A stretch of DNA of 64,000 bases from Candidatus Pelagibacter ubique HIMB140 (GTDB lineage Bacteria > Pseudomonadota > Alphaproteobacteria > Pelagibacterales > Pelagibacteraceae): contig NZ_LAMZ01000001.1 in NCBI RefSeq assembly GCF_025558165.1, positions 1 through 64,000 of the forward strand, read 5' to 3'. Of this stretch, positions 23,473-33,514 are shown one piece after another (position 1 is the stretch's first letter; the number at the start of each line of letters is the position of its first letter). Under the pieces are notes generated by a model. That model had not been told where the DNA came from and ran no database searches. It saw nothing but the letters and a program-made list of their open reading frames with translations. The translations under genes and the position numbers were made by a program.

Positions 23473-24968
23473 TTGAAGGAATACTAATTGGATTAACAAC
23501 AGCACTTACATTCCAAAACATATTAATGGTAATGATTGGTTGTTTTTTTGGAACAATCATTGGAATGCTTCCTGGTCTTGGTCCAATGACTGCAATAGCT
23601 TTAATGATACCTATTACATATGGTTTTGAACCTGCAACTGGATTAATTTTAATGGCTGGAGTTTATTATGGAGCAGTTTTTGGTGGATCAACTTCTTCAA
23701 TATTATTAAATGCCCCCGGTGTTCCAGGAACAGTTGCAACTTCATTTGATGGTTATCCAATGGCACAGCAAGGAAAGGCTGGAAAAGCTTTAGCAATAGC
23801 TGCATGGAGTTCATTCGCTGGTGGAACATTATCTGCAATTTATTTATTATTTATGGCACCAAGTTTATCTAAAGTAAGTTTATCTTTTAGATCACCTGAT
23901 TATTTTGCTTTGATGATTTTAGGTTTAACAGCCATTGCAGCTTTTTCATCTAAGGGACAATTTTTAAAAGCAATGATGATGGTTGTTCTAGGTTTGATGT
24001 TAGCTTCAGTTGGTCAAGATAGCTTGTCTGATATTACAAGATATACATTTAACAATATGAACTTAACTGATGGTATTAGCTTTGTATTAGTTGTGATGGC
24101 AACTTTTGCGATGAGTGAAGCTTTAACAATTATTTTAAAGAGAAATGATCCAACAACTGCTGCTAAACAAGTTTCATTAACTGAATTAGGCTCAATTAAG
24201 ATTAATAAAGAAGAACGAACTAAAATGTATAAAACAATTCCAAGATCATCAGTAATTGGTTTTTTAATTGGTGTTTTACCTGGAGCTGGCGCAACAATTG
24301 CATCCTTTTTAGCTTATGGAATGGAACGAAACGTAGTTAGTGATCAGGAAAAAGAAAAATTTGGTAAGGGAAGCGTAAATGGTTTGTCAGCACCAGAAAC
24401 TGCAAACAATGCTGCTTGCTCTGGTTCTTTTGTTCCAATGCTTACTTTAGGAATTCCTGGGAGTGGAACCACAGCAGTAATGCTTGGGGCTCTTTTAGGT
24501 TTTGGTGTTCAGCCTGGTCCTAGACTTTATATGACCAATCCAGAGATTTTTTGGTCAATAATAATGTCTATGTATATTGGAATGGTAATTCTTCTTATAT
24601 TAAACCTACCACTCATACCTTATATAGCTAGAATTCTTGCTGTTCCCAAAAATTATTTAATTCCTCTAATTTTATTTTTCTCTGTCACTGGTATTTATGT
24701 AATGTCATTTAATAATTTTGATATTTATTTAATGATTGGGATTGCAGTAGTTGCAACTTTTTTAAGATTATATGATTTTCCTATGCCACCCTTGATATTA
24801 GCATTTGTACTTGGTGGATTGATGGAAGAAAATTTGAGACGATCTTTATTATTAAGCAATGGTTCGTGGGAATTTTTGTGGGATAGAACATTAACCGCAT
24901 GTATTCTTGCTACTACAATTTTAATTGTAGTTTGGCATATTTACAAAACTTTTAAGAGAAAAAATTAA
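23469..24968 (+). CDS. tctA: tripartite tricarboxylate transporter large membrane subunit
   Basis: 499 residues, about 11-12 spans. It shows the TctA signatures GMLPGLGPMTAIALMIP near residue 32, GGSTSSILLNAPG near residue 71, and the repeat-like GVLPGAGATIASFLAYG and APETANNAACSGSFVP in the second half. It is the ion-driven translocation channel of the system. ATGA overlap with tctB. Convergent with the exporter gene downstream, overlapping it by 4 bases. Confidence 0.95.
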   Translation: MIEGILIGLTTALTFQNILMVMIGCFFGTIIGMLPGLGPMTAIALMIPITYGFEPATGLILMAGVYYGAVFGGSTSSILLNAPGVPGTVATSFDGYPMAQQGKAGKALAIAAWSSFAGGTLSAIYLLFMAPSLSKVSLSFRSPDYFALMILGLTAIAAFSSKGQFLKAMMMVVLGLMLASVGQDSLSDITRYTFNNMNLTDGISFVLVVMATFAMSEALTIILKRNDPTTAAKQVSLTELGSIKINKEERTKMYKTIPRSSVIGFLIGVLPGAGATIASFLAYGMERNVVSDQEKEKFGKGSVNGLSAPETANNAACSGSFVPMLTLGIPGSGTTAVMLGALLGFGVQPGPRLYMTNPEIFWSIIMSMYIGMVILLILNLPLIPYIARILAVPKNYLIPLILFFSVTGIYVMSFNNFDIYLMIGIAVVATFLRLYDFPMPPLILAFVLGGLMEENLRRSLLLSNGSWEFLWDRTLTACILATTILIVVWHIYKTFKRKN

Positions 24969-25852
24969 GATTTAATATCTATTCGTTTTCTAATTATTTC
25001 TTTATTAAGCTTCATTTCACGATAAGACATAATGAAAACTCCTAAAAATATTATACTCGCACCAATCCAAGTGAAGAGATCAGGGATTTCGCTAAACACA
25101 AAGTATCCAATTAGAGATGCAAATACTAAACTTAGAAAAGAATAGGGTTGTGTCATGCTCACATCTACTAGTTTATAAGCATGATTAATACAAAGATGTA
25201 ACAATGTGCCAGATAGACCTGCAAAAAATAAATAAATCAAAGTTTGTAAACTAGGTGTTTGCCAATAAAACAATGCAATAATGAAACTAACAATAGTCAT
25301 ATAACAGTATCCATAAGATAAAATTGTAATCGAACTATCGTCTTTTGTTATAGTTTTTGTAATTATAATCACTATTGACCACATAAAAGAAGATGCCAGT
25401 GCCATATACACCCCAATAGAGATGTCAGTAATACCTGGTCTTAAAATTACCAGCATACCAATAAATCCTAAAACCAGTGCAAAACTTCTGTAGATATAAA
25501 TTTTTTCTCCAAGAAACAAAACAGCCAAAATGGTTACTATGAAAGGAACAACAAAAGATATTGCTGTAGCTTTTTCAATTGGCATCATTGTTAAAGCTGA
25601 GAAATATAAAAGCATTGAAGGCAAGTTTAAAACTGCTCTAAGAAAATGTTTTTTATGATGATTTGATTTAAAAACTGAAAATTTAGTTTTTAACATATAA
25701 GGAAAAATGATCAGGAAACCAAATAAAAATCTAAAAAAACCTGCTACATAAACATTAACTTCCTCTTGTGCTAATTTTAAAAAGGTTAACATTAATGTTC
25801 CAAAAAAAACTGAAATTATAATTAAGAAAATAGCAAATTTATTTTTTGACAT
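24965..25852 (-). CDS. EamA/DMT-superfamily transporter
   Basis: 295 residues, ten predicted spans in two EamA halves; FFRFLFGFLIIFPYML and the AISFVVPFIVTILAVLFLGE segment are typical. Members export metabolites such as amino acids. Nine bases separate it from the start side of the methyltransferase gene, with which it shares direction, so it may be the last gene of the 28334-24965 unit. Substrate unknown. Confidence 0.85.
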   Translation of the reverse strand: MSKNKFAIFLIIISVFFGTLMLTFLKLAQEEVNVYVAGFFRFLFGFLIIFPYMLKTKFSVFKSNHHKKHFLRAVLNLPSMLLYFSALTMMPIEKATAISFVVPFIVTILAVLFLGEKIYIYRSFALVLGFIGMLVILRPGITDISIGVYMALASSFMWSIVIIITKTITKDDSSITILSYGYCYMTIVSFIIALFYWQTPSLQTLIYLFFAGLSGTLLHLCINHAYKLVDVSMTQPYSFLSLVFASLIGYFVFSEIPDLFTWIGASIIFLGVFIMSYREMKLNKEIIRKRIDIKS

Positions 25853-25861
25853 TTGCCTTAA

Positions 25862-26698
25862 TTAAATCTGTCTTTTTTTTTGATAAATATGGAAAATTAT
25901 ATCTTTAGGAAGTATTTTTTGAATATAAAAAAAAATAACAATAAAAAAATTTAAACCCATACAAATTATTTTATTATTAATAGTAGAATTCAATCTTTTG
26001 TAATTACCATATCTACTTACGGTGTTTAAATAATTTGAATAAACTAACTCAAAATTGTGATTTTTAAAAAGCCAACTTAAATTATTATTATTAAAATAAG
26101 ATAAATGAGGAGATGACAAACCTTTTTGCCACAATCTATTGTAAAAGTTTCTTATGCCAAATTTATTCAAAATATTTGCAAATTTGTAAATTATTCCGTC
26201 AGATGAAGGTAAATTTATTAATATTTTTCCTTCATCATTTAAAAAATATTCAAGTTGCTGGATTACTTGATCTAATTTTTCAAGATGTTCAAAAACATCA
26301 TTAAAAACTATATAGTCAAATTTACCGAAATCTAAACTATCTACTTTTTCGAGTGGTAATTTGATTTGCGATACATTTCGGAATCTTTTTTTTAAATTTT
26401 TTATTTGCTCATTATCCGCTTCAGTTCCTAAAACATCAATATTTTCATGCTTACATTCTTCTAAAAAAATACCACTTCCAGAGCCTATTTCTAAGATTTT
26501 AATTTCATCCGATTTATTTAAAGACTTTATTACTTTTATAATTTTTTTAAAGTTTTGAATCCTAAGATCATTTATACCTTCAATTTCCCTACCGTATCCT
26601 GATTGCAAATCTGATTTTAAAAATAAGCACTTAGTGCATTTATATACAAAATTATTAATTTTTTTTATTTGTGATTTACAAATTATACAAGTTTCCAT
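25862..26698 (-). CDS. SAM-dependent methyltransferase with N-terminal zinc ribbon
   Basis: 278 residues. The first 25 residues hold CIIC and CTKC, a small zinc ribbon. Residues about 50-160 are a class I methyltransferase: ILEIGSGSGIFLEE (AdoMet binding), an acidic GTEADNE, and FDYIVFNDVFEHLE. The C-terminus is hydrophobic. This architecture is common in sugar or cell-surface glycan biosynthesis. Start overlaps the glycosyltransferase stop by one base, supporting a surface-glycan role. Confidence 0.85.
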   Translation of the reverse strand: METCIICKSQIKKINNFVYKCTKCLFLKSDLQSGYGREIEGINDLRIQNFKKIIKVIKSLNKSDEIKILEIGSGSGIFLEECKHENIDVLGTEADNEQIKNLKKRFRNVSQIKLPLEKVDSLDFGKFDYIVFNDVFEHLEKLDQVIQQLEYFLNDEGKILINLPSSDGIIYKFANILNKFGIRNFYNRLWQKGLSSPHLSYFNNNNLSWLFKNHNFELVYSNYLNTVSRYGNYKRLNSTINNKIICMGLNFFIVIFFYIQKILPKDIIFHIYQKKRQI

Positions 26699-27780
26699 TA
26701 ATCTAAAATTTTATTATATTCGTTAATAATTTTAGACCATTGAAATTTATTAACAAATTCTTTTGCATTTTTTCCAAATTCCAAATATCTTTTATTTTCT
26801 AGCATTGAATTAATTGAAGAATAAATATCATCCAGATTATTTCCATCACATATTAAACCAGTTTTTTCATGATCTATTGCATCAGCCGCGCCTCCATCTT
26901 TACCGCCTATAGATGGTACACCGTATTGTGCTGCTTCAACATATGCAATTCCAAACCCTTCAACAGATTTTTTATGAATTATAGAAGGCATGACAAATAA
27001 ATTTGATTTAGCGATTAGTGCATTTTTTAAATCATCACTTATATCTTTAAAAAACATTACTTGTTCATCTAAATTTAATTCTTTTGCTAATTTTTTAATA
27101 TTTTCTTCTTCATCACCGTATCCAATACAAATGTAGACAATATCTGGGTATATTTGTTTTAGATTTCTAAGAGCCATCACTACTTTTTCATGATTTTTTC
27201 TTTTATCAAATCTTGAAACAGTAATTAATCTTGGCGTTTTAACTTTTAGTAAGCTTTCAACTTTTTCTAATGATTTTTTGTTTAATTCTTGAGCTGGATC
27301 AACACCAGGATTAATTACAATAATTTTATTTTCATTAACCCCACATTCAATAGCAAGGTTTTTGGTATATTGTGAATTAGCAATAACTTTTTTTACATTA
27401 TTAAGAACATTCAAAACTCTTTTATTTTGACTTGATCCTTTAGGATGATTGATCTCTTTGCTATGAATAAGACAATATTTTTTTTTAGAAGTTTTAATTA
27501 ATTCTAAACTTTTCCAATGATCTCCTATTATTCCTTCAACCTTATTTTCTTTGATAAATTCATTAATTAATTGAGCTTTTCTATATTTTCTAAGAAGTTT
27601 TATTCCACCAACTCTTTCAATTGAAAACGATGCTTGTTCATCAAAATCTTTATGATTATCAATATGATCAGCGAAAACTTTTATCATAAAGTTTTTAGAC
27701 AACTCTCTTGATAAACCCCACATTAAGCTTTGCATACCACCAAGCTCAGGAGGAAAAGATCTAGTAACAATTAAATACAT
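26698..27780 (-). CDS. glycosyltransferase family 4 (group 1)
   Basis: 360 residues. N-terminal acceptor part with RSFPPELGGMQSLMWGL; C-terminal GT-B donor part with LITVSRFDKRKNHE and FGIAYVEAAQYGVPSIGGKDGG (E-x7-E type motif). It transfers a sugar from a nucleotide donor to a lipid or glycan at the membrane. One-base overlaps with both neighbours make it the middle of a three-gene unit. Substrate unknown. Confidence 0.88.
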   Translation of the reverse strand: MYLIVTRSFPPELGGMQSLMWGLSRELSKNFMIKVFADHIDNHKDFDEQASFSIERVGGIKLLRKYRKAQLINEFIKENKVEGIIGDHWKSLELIKTSKKKYCLIHSKEINHPKGSSQNKRVLNVLNNVKKVIANSQYTKNLAIECGVNENKIIVINPGVDPAQELNKKSLEKVESLLKVKTPRLITVSRFDKRKNHEKVVMALRNLKQIYPDIVYICIGYGDEEENIKKLAKELNLDEQVMFFKDISDDLKNALIAKSNLFVMPSIIHKKSVEGFGIAYVEAAQYGVPSIGGKDGGAADAIDHEKTGLICDGNNLDDIYSSINSMLENKRYLEFGKNAKEFVNKFQWSKIINEYNKILD

Positions 27781-28334
27781 TAATTAGTTTTCCACTTTAT
27801 GCTGCAGCCAGCACTAGGAATTTGGTCTTTAGGACCTTCACCTGTGTTAGCAATTTGTTTCATAGCTTTTAACAAATCACTTTCACCTTCTTTAACAGGT
27901 ATAAGATTTCTTAACTCTCTTAATCTGCCACGATATTGAAGTTCTAAATTTTTGTTATATCCAAAAAAATCTGGTGTACAGACAGCATCATATGCTTTTG
28001 CAATATTTTGTGTTTCGTCGTTTAAGTAAGGAAAATTAAAATTATTATCTTTTGAAAATTTAATCATATTTTCAAAAGAGTCTTCTGGATAATTTTCTGC
28101 ATCGTTTGCACAGATTGCAACTGAATTTATTCCAATTTTTTTTAATTCATTACAATCTTCAACTATTTCTTTTGTAACTGCTTTTACATATGGACAATGA
28201 TTGCAAATAAACATTATCAAAGTTCCATTTTCTCCTTTGATATCCTCTAACGAAAGAATTTTATTATCTGTTGATTTTAATTCAAATGGAATAGCTTTTT
28301 GACCAAAATCACATATTGGAGTTTGTATTGGCAT
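27780..28334 (-). CDS. thioredoxin-like redoxin (AhpC/TSA family)
   Basis: 184 residues, no signal peptide. The fold is peroxiredoxin-like, with FICNHCPYVKA carrying a C-x2-C pair where the redox centre is expected, and a CTPDFFGYNKNLEL stretch (cis-Pro region). The family reduces thiols or peroxides in the cytoplasm. It is the first gene of the unit with the glycosyltransferase and methyltransferase, though a functional link is not evident. 20 bases separate it from the divergent carbonic anhydrase-like gene. Confidence 0.85.
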   Translation of the reverse strand: MPIQTPICDFGQKAIPFELKSTDNKILSLEDIKGENGTLIMFICNHCPYVKAVTKEIVEDCNELKKIGINSVAICANDAENYPEDSFENMIKFSKDNNFNFPYLNDETQNIAKAYDAVCTPDFFGYNKNLELQYRGRLRELRNLIPVKEGESDLLKAMKQIANTGEGPKDQIPSAGCSIKWKTN

Positions 28335-28354
28335 ACTGTAAGAATATATAAATT

Positions 28355-28867
28355 ATGTTTTATGATTTAAAAGATAAAAAACCAAAAAACTCTGGTGAAA
28401 ATTGGGTAGCTCCTAATGCAACTATAATTGGAGATGTTACATTGGAGAAAAATACAAGCATTTGGTTTAATGCTGTTTTAAGAGGCGATATAGAAAATAT
28501 TCACATAGGCGAGGGATCTAATATTCAAGATGGCAGTGTTTTACATACAGATCCCGGGTGTCCTTTAAAAGTAGGAAAGAATGTTACTGTAGGTCATTTA
28601 GTGATGCTTCATGGATGTACCATTGGAGATAATAGTTTAATTGGAATTGGTGCAGTAATTTTGAATAAAGCAAATATAGGAAAAAACTGTATCATTGGAG
28701 CAAAAGCTCTAATAACTGAAAATAAAGTTATACCCGATAACTCTTTAGTAGTGGGATCACCTGGAAAAATTGTAAGAGAGGTGACTGAAGAAGAAAAAAA
28801 AGCTGTAGAGGAAAACACTAAACACTATCAAGATAACTGGAAGAAGTATTCAAAATCAATATTTTAA
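28355..28867 (+). CDS. gamma-carbonic anhydrase family protein
   Basis: 170 residues of left-handed beta-helix hexapeptide repeats. Metal-ligand histidines are in place: VLHTDPG and VGHLVMLHGCTIGD. It is of the YrdA/PaaY type, usually trimeric with zinc or iron; activity as carbonic anhydrase or thioesterase varies and is not provable here. The DUF1330 gene follows after 11 bases with its own AAAGGAG, so they are probably cotranscribed. Confidence 0.9.
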   Translation: MFYDLKDKKPKNSGENWVAPNATIIGDVTLEKNTSIWFNAVLRGDIENIHIGEGSNIQDGSVLHTDPGCPLKVGKNVTVGHLVMLHGCTIGDNSLIGIGAVILNKANIGKNCIIGAKALITENKVIPDNSLVVGSPGKIVREVTEEEKKAVEENTKHYQDNWKKYSKSIF

Positions 28868-28878
28868 AGGAGAAGATT

Positions 28879-29169
28879 ATGTCAGCAGGATATGTGATTG
28901 CACAATTAAAGGTAACAAACCCAGAAAACTATAAAGAATATGTAGCTAAAGTTACAGAGGTTGTAAAAAAATTTGGTGGAGAGTATCTAGTTAGAAATGG
29001 TGAATACCAAGTAGTAGAGGGTGAAGATAATTTTCCAAGATTAGTAATCATTAAATTTCCATCATATGAAAAAGCTTTAGAATGGTATCACTCTGATGAA
29101 TATAAGCCAGTTAAAGACATTCGTCTTCAAAACTCTGAAGGAAGCAATATTATAGTTAAAGGTATATAA
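28879..29169 (+). CDS. DUF1330 domain protein
   Basis: 96 residues, a dimeric alpha-beta barrel fold. Typical features are the start AGYVIAQLKVTNPENYKEY, GGEYLVRNG and the FPSYEKALEWYHSDEYKPV segment. Function of the family is unknown; it resembles small stress-response barrels. Good ribosome site. Convergent with the ABC ATPase gene after 45 bases. Confidence 0.9.
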   Translation: MSAGYVIAQLKVTNPENYKEYVAKVTEVVKKFGGEYLVRNGEYQVVEGEDNFPRLVIIKFPSYEKALEWYHSDEYKPVKDIRLQNSEGSNIIVKGI

Positions 29170-29214
29170 AAAATTACGTATTTTTTGACCAATCAATTTA
29201 TTATCAGATAAAAT

Positions 29215-30327
29215 TTAAATTCTATTTTTTCCTTCATCAAAAAAACAAACTTTATTTAAATCTATATACAAAGTAATTTCTTTTTTTATTTCAAAATTTA
29301 TAGTAGATGGAAATTTACCTAAAATCTCTTGATCTTCAAAATTAAAGGTAATTATTTGTTCGTGACCAACATATTCAGCTAATTTTGGTATTACTTTAAT
29401 CTCTGCAAAATAGTTTTTTTTTATATTATTAATCGCATGTTCTTTTTTAAAGAAAATGTGTTCTGGTCTAAATCCAAGCAAGGATGTTTTTTCTATATTA
29501 TTTTTATTTTTCCAATCATCAGATAAATTAAATTTAGAATTATCATCGCCATTGGTAGGTAAAAAACTTATATTTTTATCATTATTAATAATTTTACCAC
29601 TGATAAAATTCATTGATGGAGAACCCACAAAATCTGCAACAAAAACACTTTTTGGGTTATTATAAATTTTATCCGGAGTATCGTATTGCTCTATTTTACC
29701 ATTATTCATTAATGCAATTTTTGTTCCTAAAGTCATAGCTTCTGTTTGGTCATGGGTAACATAAATCATTGTAGTTTGTAGATCTTCATGTAATTTTTTT
29801 AGTTCTCTTCTCATTTCTACTCTAAGCTTTGCATCTAGATTTGACAAAGGTTCATCAAATAAAAAAATCTTTGGATCTCTTGTAATTGCACGGCCTATAG
29901 CAACTCGTTGTCGTTGACCTCCTGATAATTGTTTTGGTAATCTTTGAAGGTAATCTTCTAATTTAAGTATTTTTGCAGCTTCATTTACTTTTTTAATTAT
30001 TTGATCTTTAGGTGTTTTTCTTAATTTTAGACCTAAAGCCATATTCTCGAAAACTGTCATATGAGGGTACAAGGCGTAAGATTGAAATACCATTGCAATC
30101 TCTCTATCTTTTGGATCTAAGTTATTAACAATTTTATTATCAATATAAATTTCACCTGAGTTTATTTCTTCTAAACCAGCTATCATTCTAAGCACTGTTG
30201 ATTTTCCACTACCGCTTGGCCCAACTAAAACTGTAAAAGATTTGTCTTCAATATCTATATCTACATCTTTTATAATATGAAGATCACCATAATATTTGTT
30301 TAAGTTTTTAATCTTAATATTAGCCAT
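29215..30327 (-). CDS. sugar/polyol ABC transporter ATP-binding protein (UgpC/MalK type)
   Basis: 370 residues. Walker [10 protein letters not shown], signature [14 protein letters not shown], Walker [12 protein letters not shown], switch His in YVTHDQTEA. The last 120 residues are the OB-fold regulatory domain of MalK-type ATPases ([11 protein letters not shown]). It powers the import system whose permeases and binding protein lie upstream on the same strand. Order: binding protein, two permeases, dehydrogenase, ATPase, as in alphaproteobacterial sorbitol/mannitol operons. Confidence 0.93.
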   Translation of the reverse strand: MANIKIKNLNKYYGDLHIIKDVDIDIEDKSFTVLVGPSGSGKSTVLRMIAGLEEINSGEIYIDNKIVNNLDPKDREIAMVFQSYALYPHMTVFENMALGLKLRKTPKDQIIKKVNEAAKILKLEDYLQRLPKQLSGGQRQRVAIGRAITRDPKIFLFDEPLSNLDAKLRVEMRRELKKLHEDLQTTMIYVTHDQTEAMTLGTKIALMNNGKIEQYDTPDKIYNNPKSVFVADFVGSPSMNFISGKIINNDKNISFLPTNGDDNSKFNLSDDWKNKNNIEKTSLLGFRPEHIFFKKEHAINNIKKNYFAEIKVIPKLAEYVGHEQIITFNFEDQEILGKFPSTINFEIKKEITLYIDLNKVCFFDEGKNRI

Positions 30328-30336
30328 TTAATTATC

Positions 30337-31761
30337 TCATCTTTTTTTTTTAATTTTTAATTTTAATATTTCCTTAAATTTAGGAAACTGAGTAGGTAGG
30401 TCTCCCCATAAATCTTTGTTAGTGCAAAACTCGTCAATCATATCATCTTCAAGGAAGTTTTTTAACCAATCCCATTTTGGATCAATATAATTAAATTCTA
30501 ATTCTTTATTATAAATTTTTTTCATAAAGATATACCAACTAGCAATAGCTGTAATTGAATTTATAGGTTCAATATTATTTTCAAAACATTTTTTTATAGT
30601 GGGTATTATAAAAATTAAAAATTTACTTGAACCATCCATGCAAATTCTCTCTAACGCATCACTAATATGACTATTCTGAAATCTATGAGATATTGTTTCT
30701 AAATATTTATTTAAATTTATTGGCTTTATATTACCCAATGCTGGGATTATCTCTTTATTTTGTAAATTATCGAAAAAAGATTTTAGATCCTCATGATTAA
30801 AACATTCATCAAAAGTTTTTAAACCTTTGAGTGCTCCTAGATATGCCAAACAAGTATGGCCTCCATTTAAAATTCTAATTTTAGTTTCCTCATAATCAAA
30901 TACATTTTCTGTAAAATTAACATTTTCAATTTTATCAAGATCAGGAAATGGTGCCGCAAAGTCTTTTTCTATTATCCATTGAATGAAATCTTCAGATAAA
31001 ACAGTGCAATCTTCTTTAATATCAAAATGATCTTCAATTTCTTTTGATAATTTTTCCGGTGATCTTGGTGTAATTCTATCAACTACACATGCTGGGAAAG
31101 AAACATTTTTTTTAACCCAGTTTATTAAATCTTTTTCATTAAAGAGTTCTAAATATTTTAAAAAAGCTTTTTTTAATATCTTTCCATTCTCTCTTAAATT
31201 ATCACAACATAAAATTGTAATTGGTTTATTAATTGAATTTTTTCGTTTATTTAGAGCAATTCTTAAATAAGAGTAAAGTGAATTAGTAATTTTACCCATT
31301 ATTTCATTTTTAATAACCTCATGATTAATATCTAATTCAGCGTTATCAGTTAAAAAATATCCTGTCTCTGTAACAGTAATGGTGACTAAATGTATATTTT
31401 TATTTAAAAGAATTTTTTCTGATTTTTCCTTATCTGAATTCCAATCTAATAATTCAACAATTGATTTTATTTCTCTAAATACAATCTCTTCATTTGGTGA
31501 AATTGTTTTTAAAACATAATTTCCATTTCGTTTTTTTAGATTTGTTAGAAAGTTAGTAGTTTCGGATAGTAAATTTAAACCTACAATTCCCCAGCTGTAA
31601 TTACCTGTGTTTTCCATAAATTGATCAATAATATTTGCTTGATGTGATCTATGAAAATTTCCTACACCTATATGCAATATTCCAGCTTGAATAGAACTTT
31701 TATCAAAATTACCTTTAATTAATTTAGGATTATCTGTTAGATTTTTTATTTCCAAAGACAT
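30337..31761 (-). CDS. mannitol dehydrogenase family oxidoreductase
   Basis: 474 residues, the usual size of long-chain polyol dehydrogenases. Rossmann start ILHIGVGNFHRSHQ, VVDRITPRSP and the catalytic Lys/His region around RILNGGHTCLAYLG are visible. It oxidises a hexitol or pentitol (mannitol, sorbitol, arabitol) to the ketose with NAD; uronate reductases are the alternative. Placed between permease and ATPase genes, so it processes the imported polyol; fructose would then be used by the ROK kinase at 35928. Confidence 0.9.
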   Translation of the reverse strand: MSLEIKNLTDNPKLIKGNFDKSSIQAGILHIGVGNFHRSHQANIIDQFMENTGNYSWGIVGLNLLSETTNFLTNLKKRNGNYVLKTISPNEEIVFREIKSIVELLDWNSDKEKSEKILLNKNIHLVTITVTETGYFLTDNAELDINHEVIKNEIMGKITNSLYSYLRIALNKRKNSINKPITILCCDNLRENGKILKKAFLKYLELFNEKDLINWVKKNVSFPACVVDRITPRSPEKLSKEIEDHFDIKEDCTVLSEDFIQWIIEKDFAAPFPDLDKIENVNFTENVFDYEETKIRILNGGHTCLAYLGALKGLKTFDECFNHEDLKSFFDNLQNKEIIPALGNIKPINLNKYLETISHRFQNSHISDALERICMDGSSKFLIFIIPTIKKCFENNIEPINSITAIASWYIFMKKIYNKELEFNYIDPKWDWLKNFLEDDMIDEFCTNKDLWGDLPTQFPKFKEILKLKIKKKR

Positions 31762-32574
31762 TTATTTAACAGCTCCAAAAGTTAATCCTCTGACTAATTG
31801 TTTTTGAGTAAACCATCCTAAAAATAAAACTGGTAATACTGATAAGGTAGAGGCAGCCGAAAGTTTTGCATAAAATAAACCTTCTGGACTGGAATAAGAT
31901 GCAATAAATGTTGTTAAAGGAGCAGCATCAATAGATGTAAGATTTAAAGTCCAAAACGCTTCATTCCAAGCTAACACAATGCATAACAAAGATGTTGATG
32001 CTATTCCAGGTAACGAAAGTGGAACCAAAACATAAAGTATTTCTTGAAGTGTACTAGCACCATCTATCCTCACAGCTTCTAAAATCTCATTAGGTATTTC
32101 TTTGAAATACGAATATAAAAGCCAGATCATGATTGGCAAATTGACAAAACATAAAACAATAACAATTCCCAATTGAGTATCTAAAAGAGAAAAGTCTCTA
32201 AATATTAAATAAATTGGGATTAACACTCCAACTGGTGGCATCATCTTTGTTGACAAAATCCACAGAAGAGTTCCTTTAGTTCTCTTAGTTGGATGAAAAG
32301 CCATTGACCAGGCTATCGGTATTGATAACACTAAACCTAAAATTGATGAACCAAATGAAATTATTACAGAGTTTTGTGCAAACTTTAGATAATTACTTCT
32401 TTCTTGAACAATCCCGTAGTTTTCTAACGTTGGCTCAAATGAAAAAAATAAAGGTGGTATTGCTACCGCATCTATTTCAGTTTTAAATGATGTAATTATC
32501 ATCCATAAAATAGGAAAGAAAATTAACAGAGAAAACAACCAAGCAAAAAAAGTAATAATAATTTTTTTTTTCAT
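31762..32574 (-). CDS. polyol/sugar ABC transporter permease (MalG type)
   Basis: 270 residues, six spans, EAA loop EAVRIDGASTLQEILYVLVP. It is the second permease of a CUT1-family importer. It abuts the dehydrogenase start (1 base) and follows the other permease by 2 bases. The C-terminus QLVRGLTFGAVK is the standard end of MalG-like subunits. Confidence 0.93.
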   Translation of the reverse strand: MKKKIIITFFAWLFSLLIFFPILWMIITSFKTEIDAVAIPPLFFSFEPTLENYGIVQERSNYLKFAQNSVIISFGSSILGLVLSIPIAWSMAFHPTKRTKGTLLWILSTKMMPPVGVLIPIYLIFRDFSLLDTQLGIVIVLCFVNLPIMIWLLYSYFKEIPNEILEAVRIDGASTLQEILYVLVPLSLPGIASTSLLCIVLAWNEAFWTLNLTSIDAAPLTTFIASYSSPEGLFYAKLSAASTLSVLPVLFLGWFTQKQLVRGLTFGAVK

Positions 32575-32576
32575 AT

Positions 32577-33437
32577 TTATTGTAAATTTTTTCCAATCAT
32601 TTTAACTAAAAAGAATGCTGCGATATTTGCGAGTATAACAACAACAACACCACCTGCTGAAGCAATACCAATATCAAATTTTAACAAGGCTTCGGTAAAT
32701 ACTAAGAATGCTAAATTTGTAGTAGCTAAACCTGGCCCACCTGTTGTAGTAACAAATATTTCTGCAAATATTGTTAATAAAAAAATAGTTTCTATTAATA
32801 TGATTATCGCAATCGGTCTTGATAAATGGGGCAGTATAACATACCTAAAAGCTTGGAAGTTATTTGCTCCATCTAGTTTAACAGCCTCAAGCTGATCTTT
32901 ATCAACTGATTGTAAGCTTGTTAATAAAATTAGTGTTGCAAAAGGAGTCCATTGCCATGAAACAATTATTATTATTGAAATCATTGGAACATGAGTGAAC
33001 CAATCTATAGGCCCAAGACCAAATAAAGATAATAGCCACGCAAACAATCCTGATACAGGATTCATAAATAAGTTTTTCCAAATTAATGCACTTACTGTTG
33101 GCATAATGAAGAAAGGTGCTATTGCCAAAACTCTCGCTAAACCTCTACCAAAGAAATTTTGGTTCAATAAAACTGCAAATCCTGTGCCGAATAATATTGA
33201 AAAAATTAATACAGAAAAAACTAAAACAAAAGTGTTCCACAAAGCCTCCAAAAAGGCAAAATCTGTTAAAAAATATTCATAATTTAATAAACCAGTAAAC
33301 TCTCTTACATCTGGATACATCAAGCTGTATCTTAAAAAAGAAAAATAAATGGTCATCCCTAGAGGCACTGCCATCCAAATAAATAACAAAGTAATAGTTG
33401 GATAAGAGGTTAATTTGGGAACTAAATTACTTCTCAT
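32577..33437 (-). CDS. polyol/sugar ABC transporter permease (MalF type)
   Basis: 286 residues, six spans, EAA loop EAVKLDGANNFQAFRYVILP, and the TTGGPGLATTNLAF segment typical of sugar CUT1 permeases. Partner of the MalG-type permease. It is separated from the binding-protein gene by 77 bases that contain a strong hairpin. Confidence 0.93.
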   Translation of the reverse strand: MRSNLVPKLTSYPTITLLFIWMAVPLGMTIYFSFLRYSLMYPDVREFTGLLNYEYFLTDFAFLEALWNTFVLVFSVLIFSILFGTGFAVLLNQNFFGRGLARVLAIAPFFIMPTVSALIWKNLFMNPVSGLFAWLLSLFGLGPIDWFTHVPMISIIIIVSWQWTPFATLILLTSLQSVDKDQLEAVKLDGANNFQAFRYVILPHLSRPIAIIILIETIFLLTIFAEIFVTTTGGPGLATTNLAFLVFTEALLKFDIGIASAGGVVVVILANIAAFFLVKMIGKNLQ

Positions 33438-33464
33438 AGATGTTGATGATTAAGGTTTTATTAT

Positions 33465-33492
33465 AAAGGCCACTAATTTCATAGTGGCCTTT
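33465..33492 (-). terminator. hairpin between polyol binding-protein and permease genes
   Basis: AAAGGCCACTA (33465-33475) pairs with TAGTGGCCTTT (33482-33492) around a 6-base loop: 11 base pairs. On the minus strand it lies 22 bases after the binding-protein stop, before the permease. It probably stabilises the binding-protein message or partly terminates transcription. AT-rich bases flank it but there is no uninterrupted T-run. Confidence 0.85.
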
Positions 33493-33514
33493 AAATATAA
33501 TTAAAGCTTAGTTA

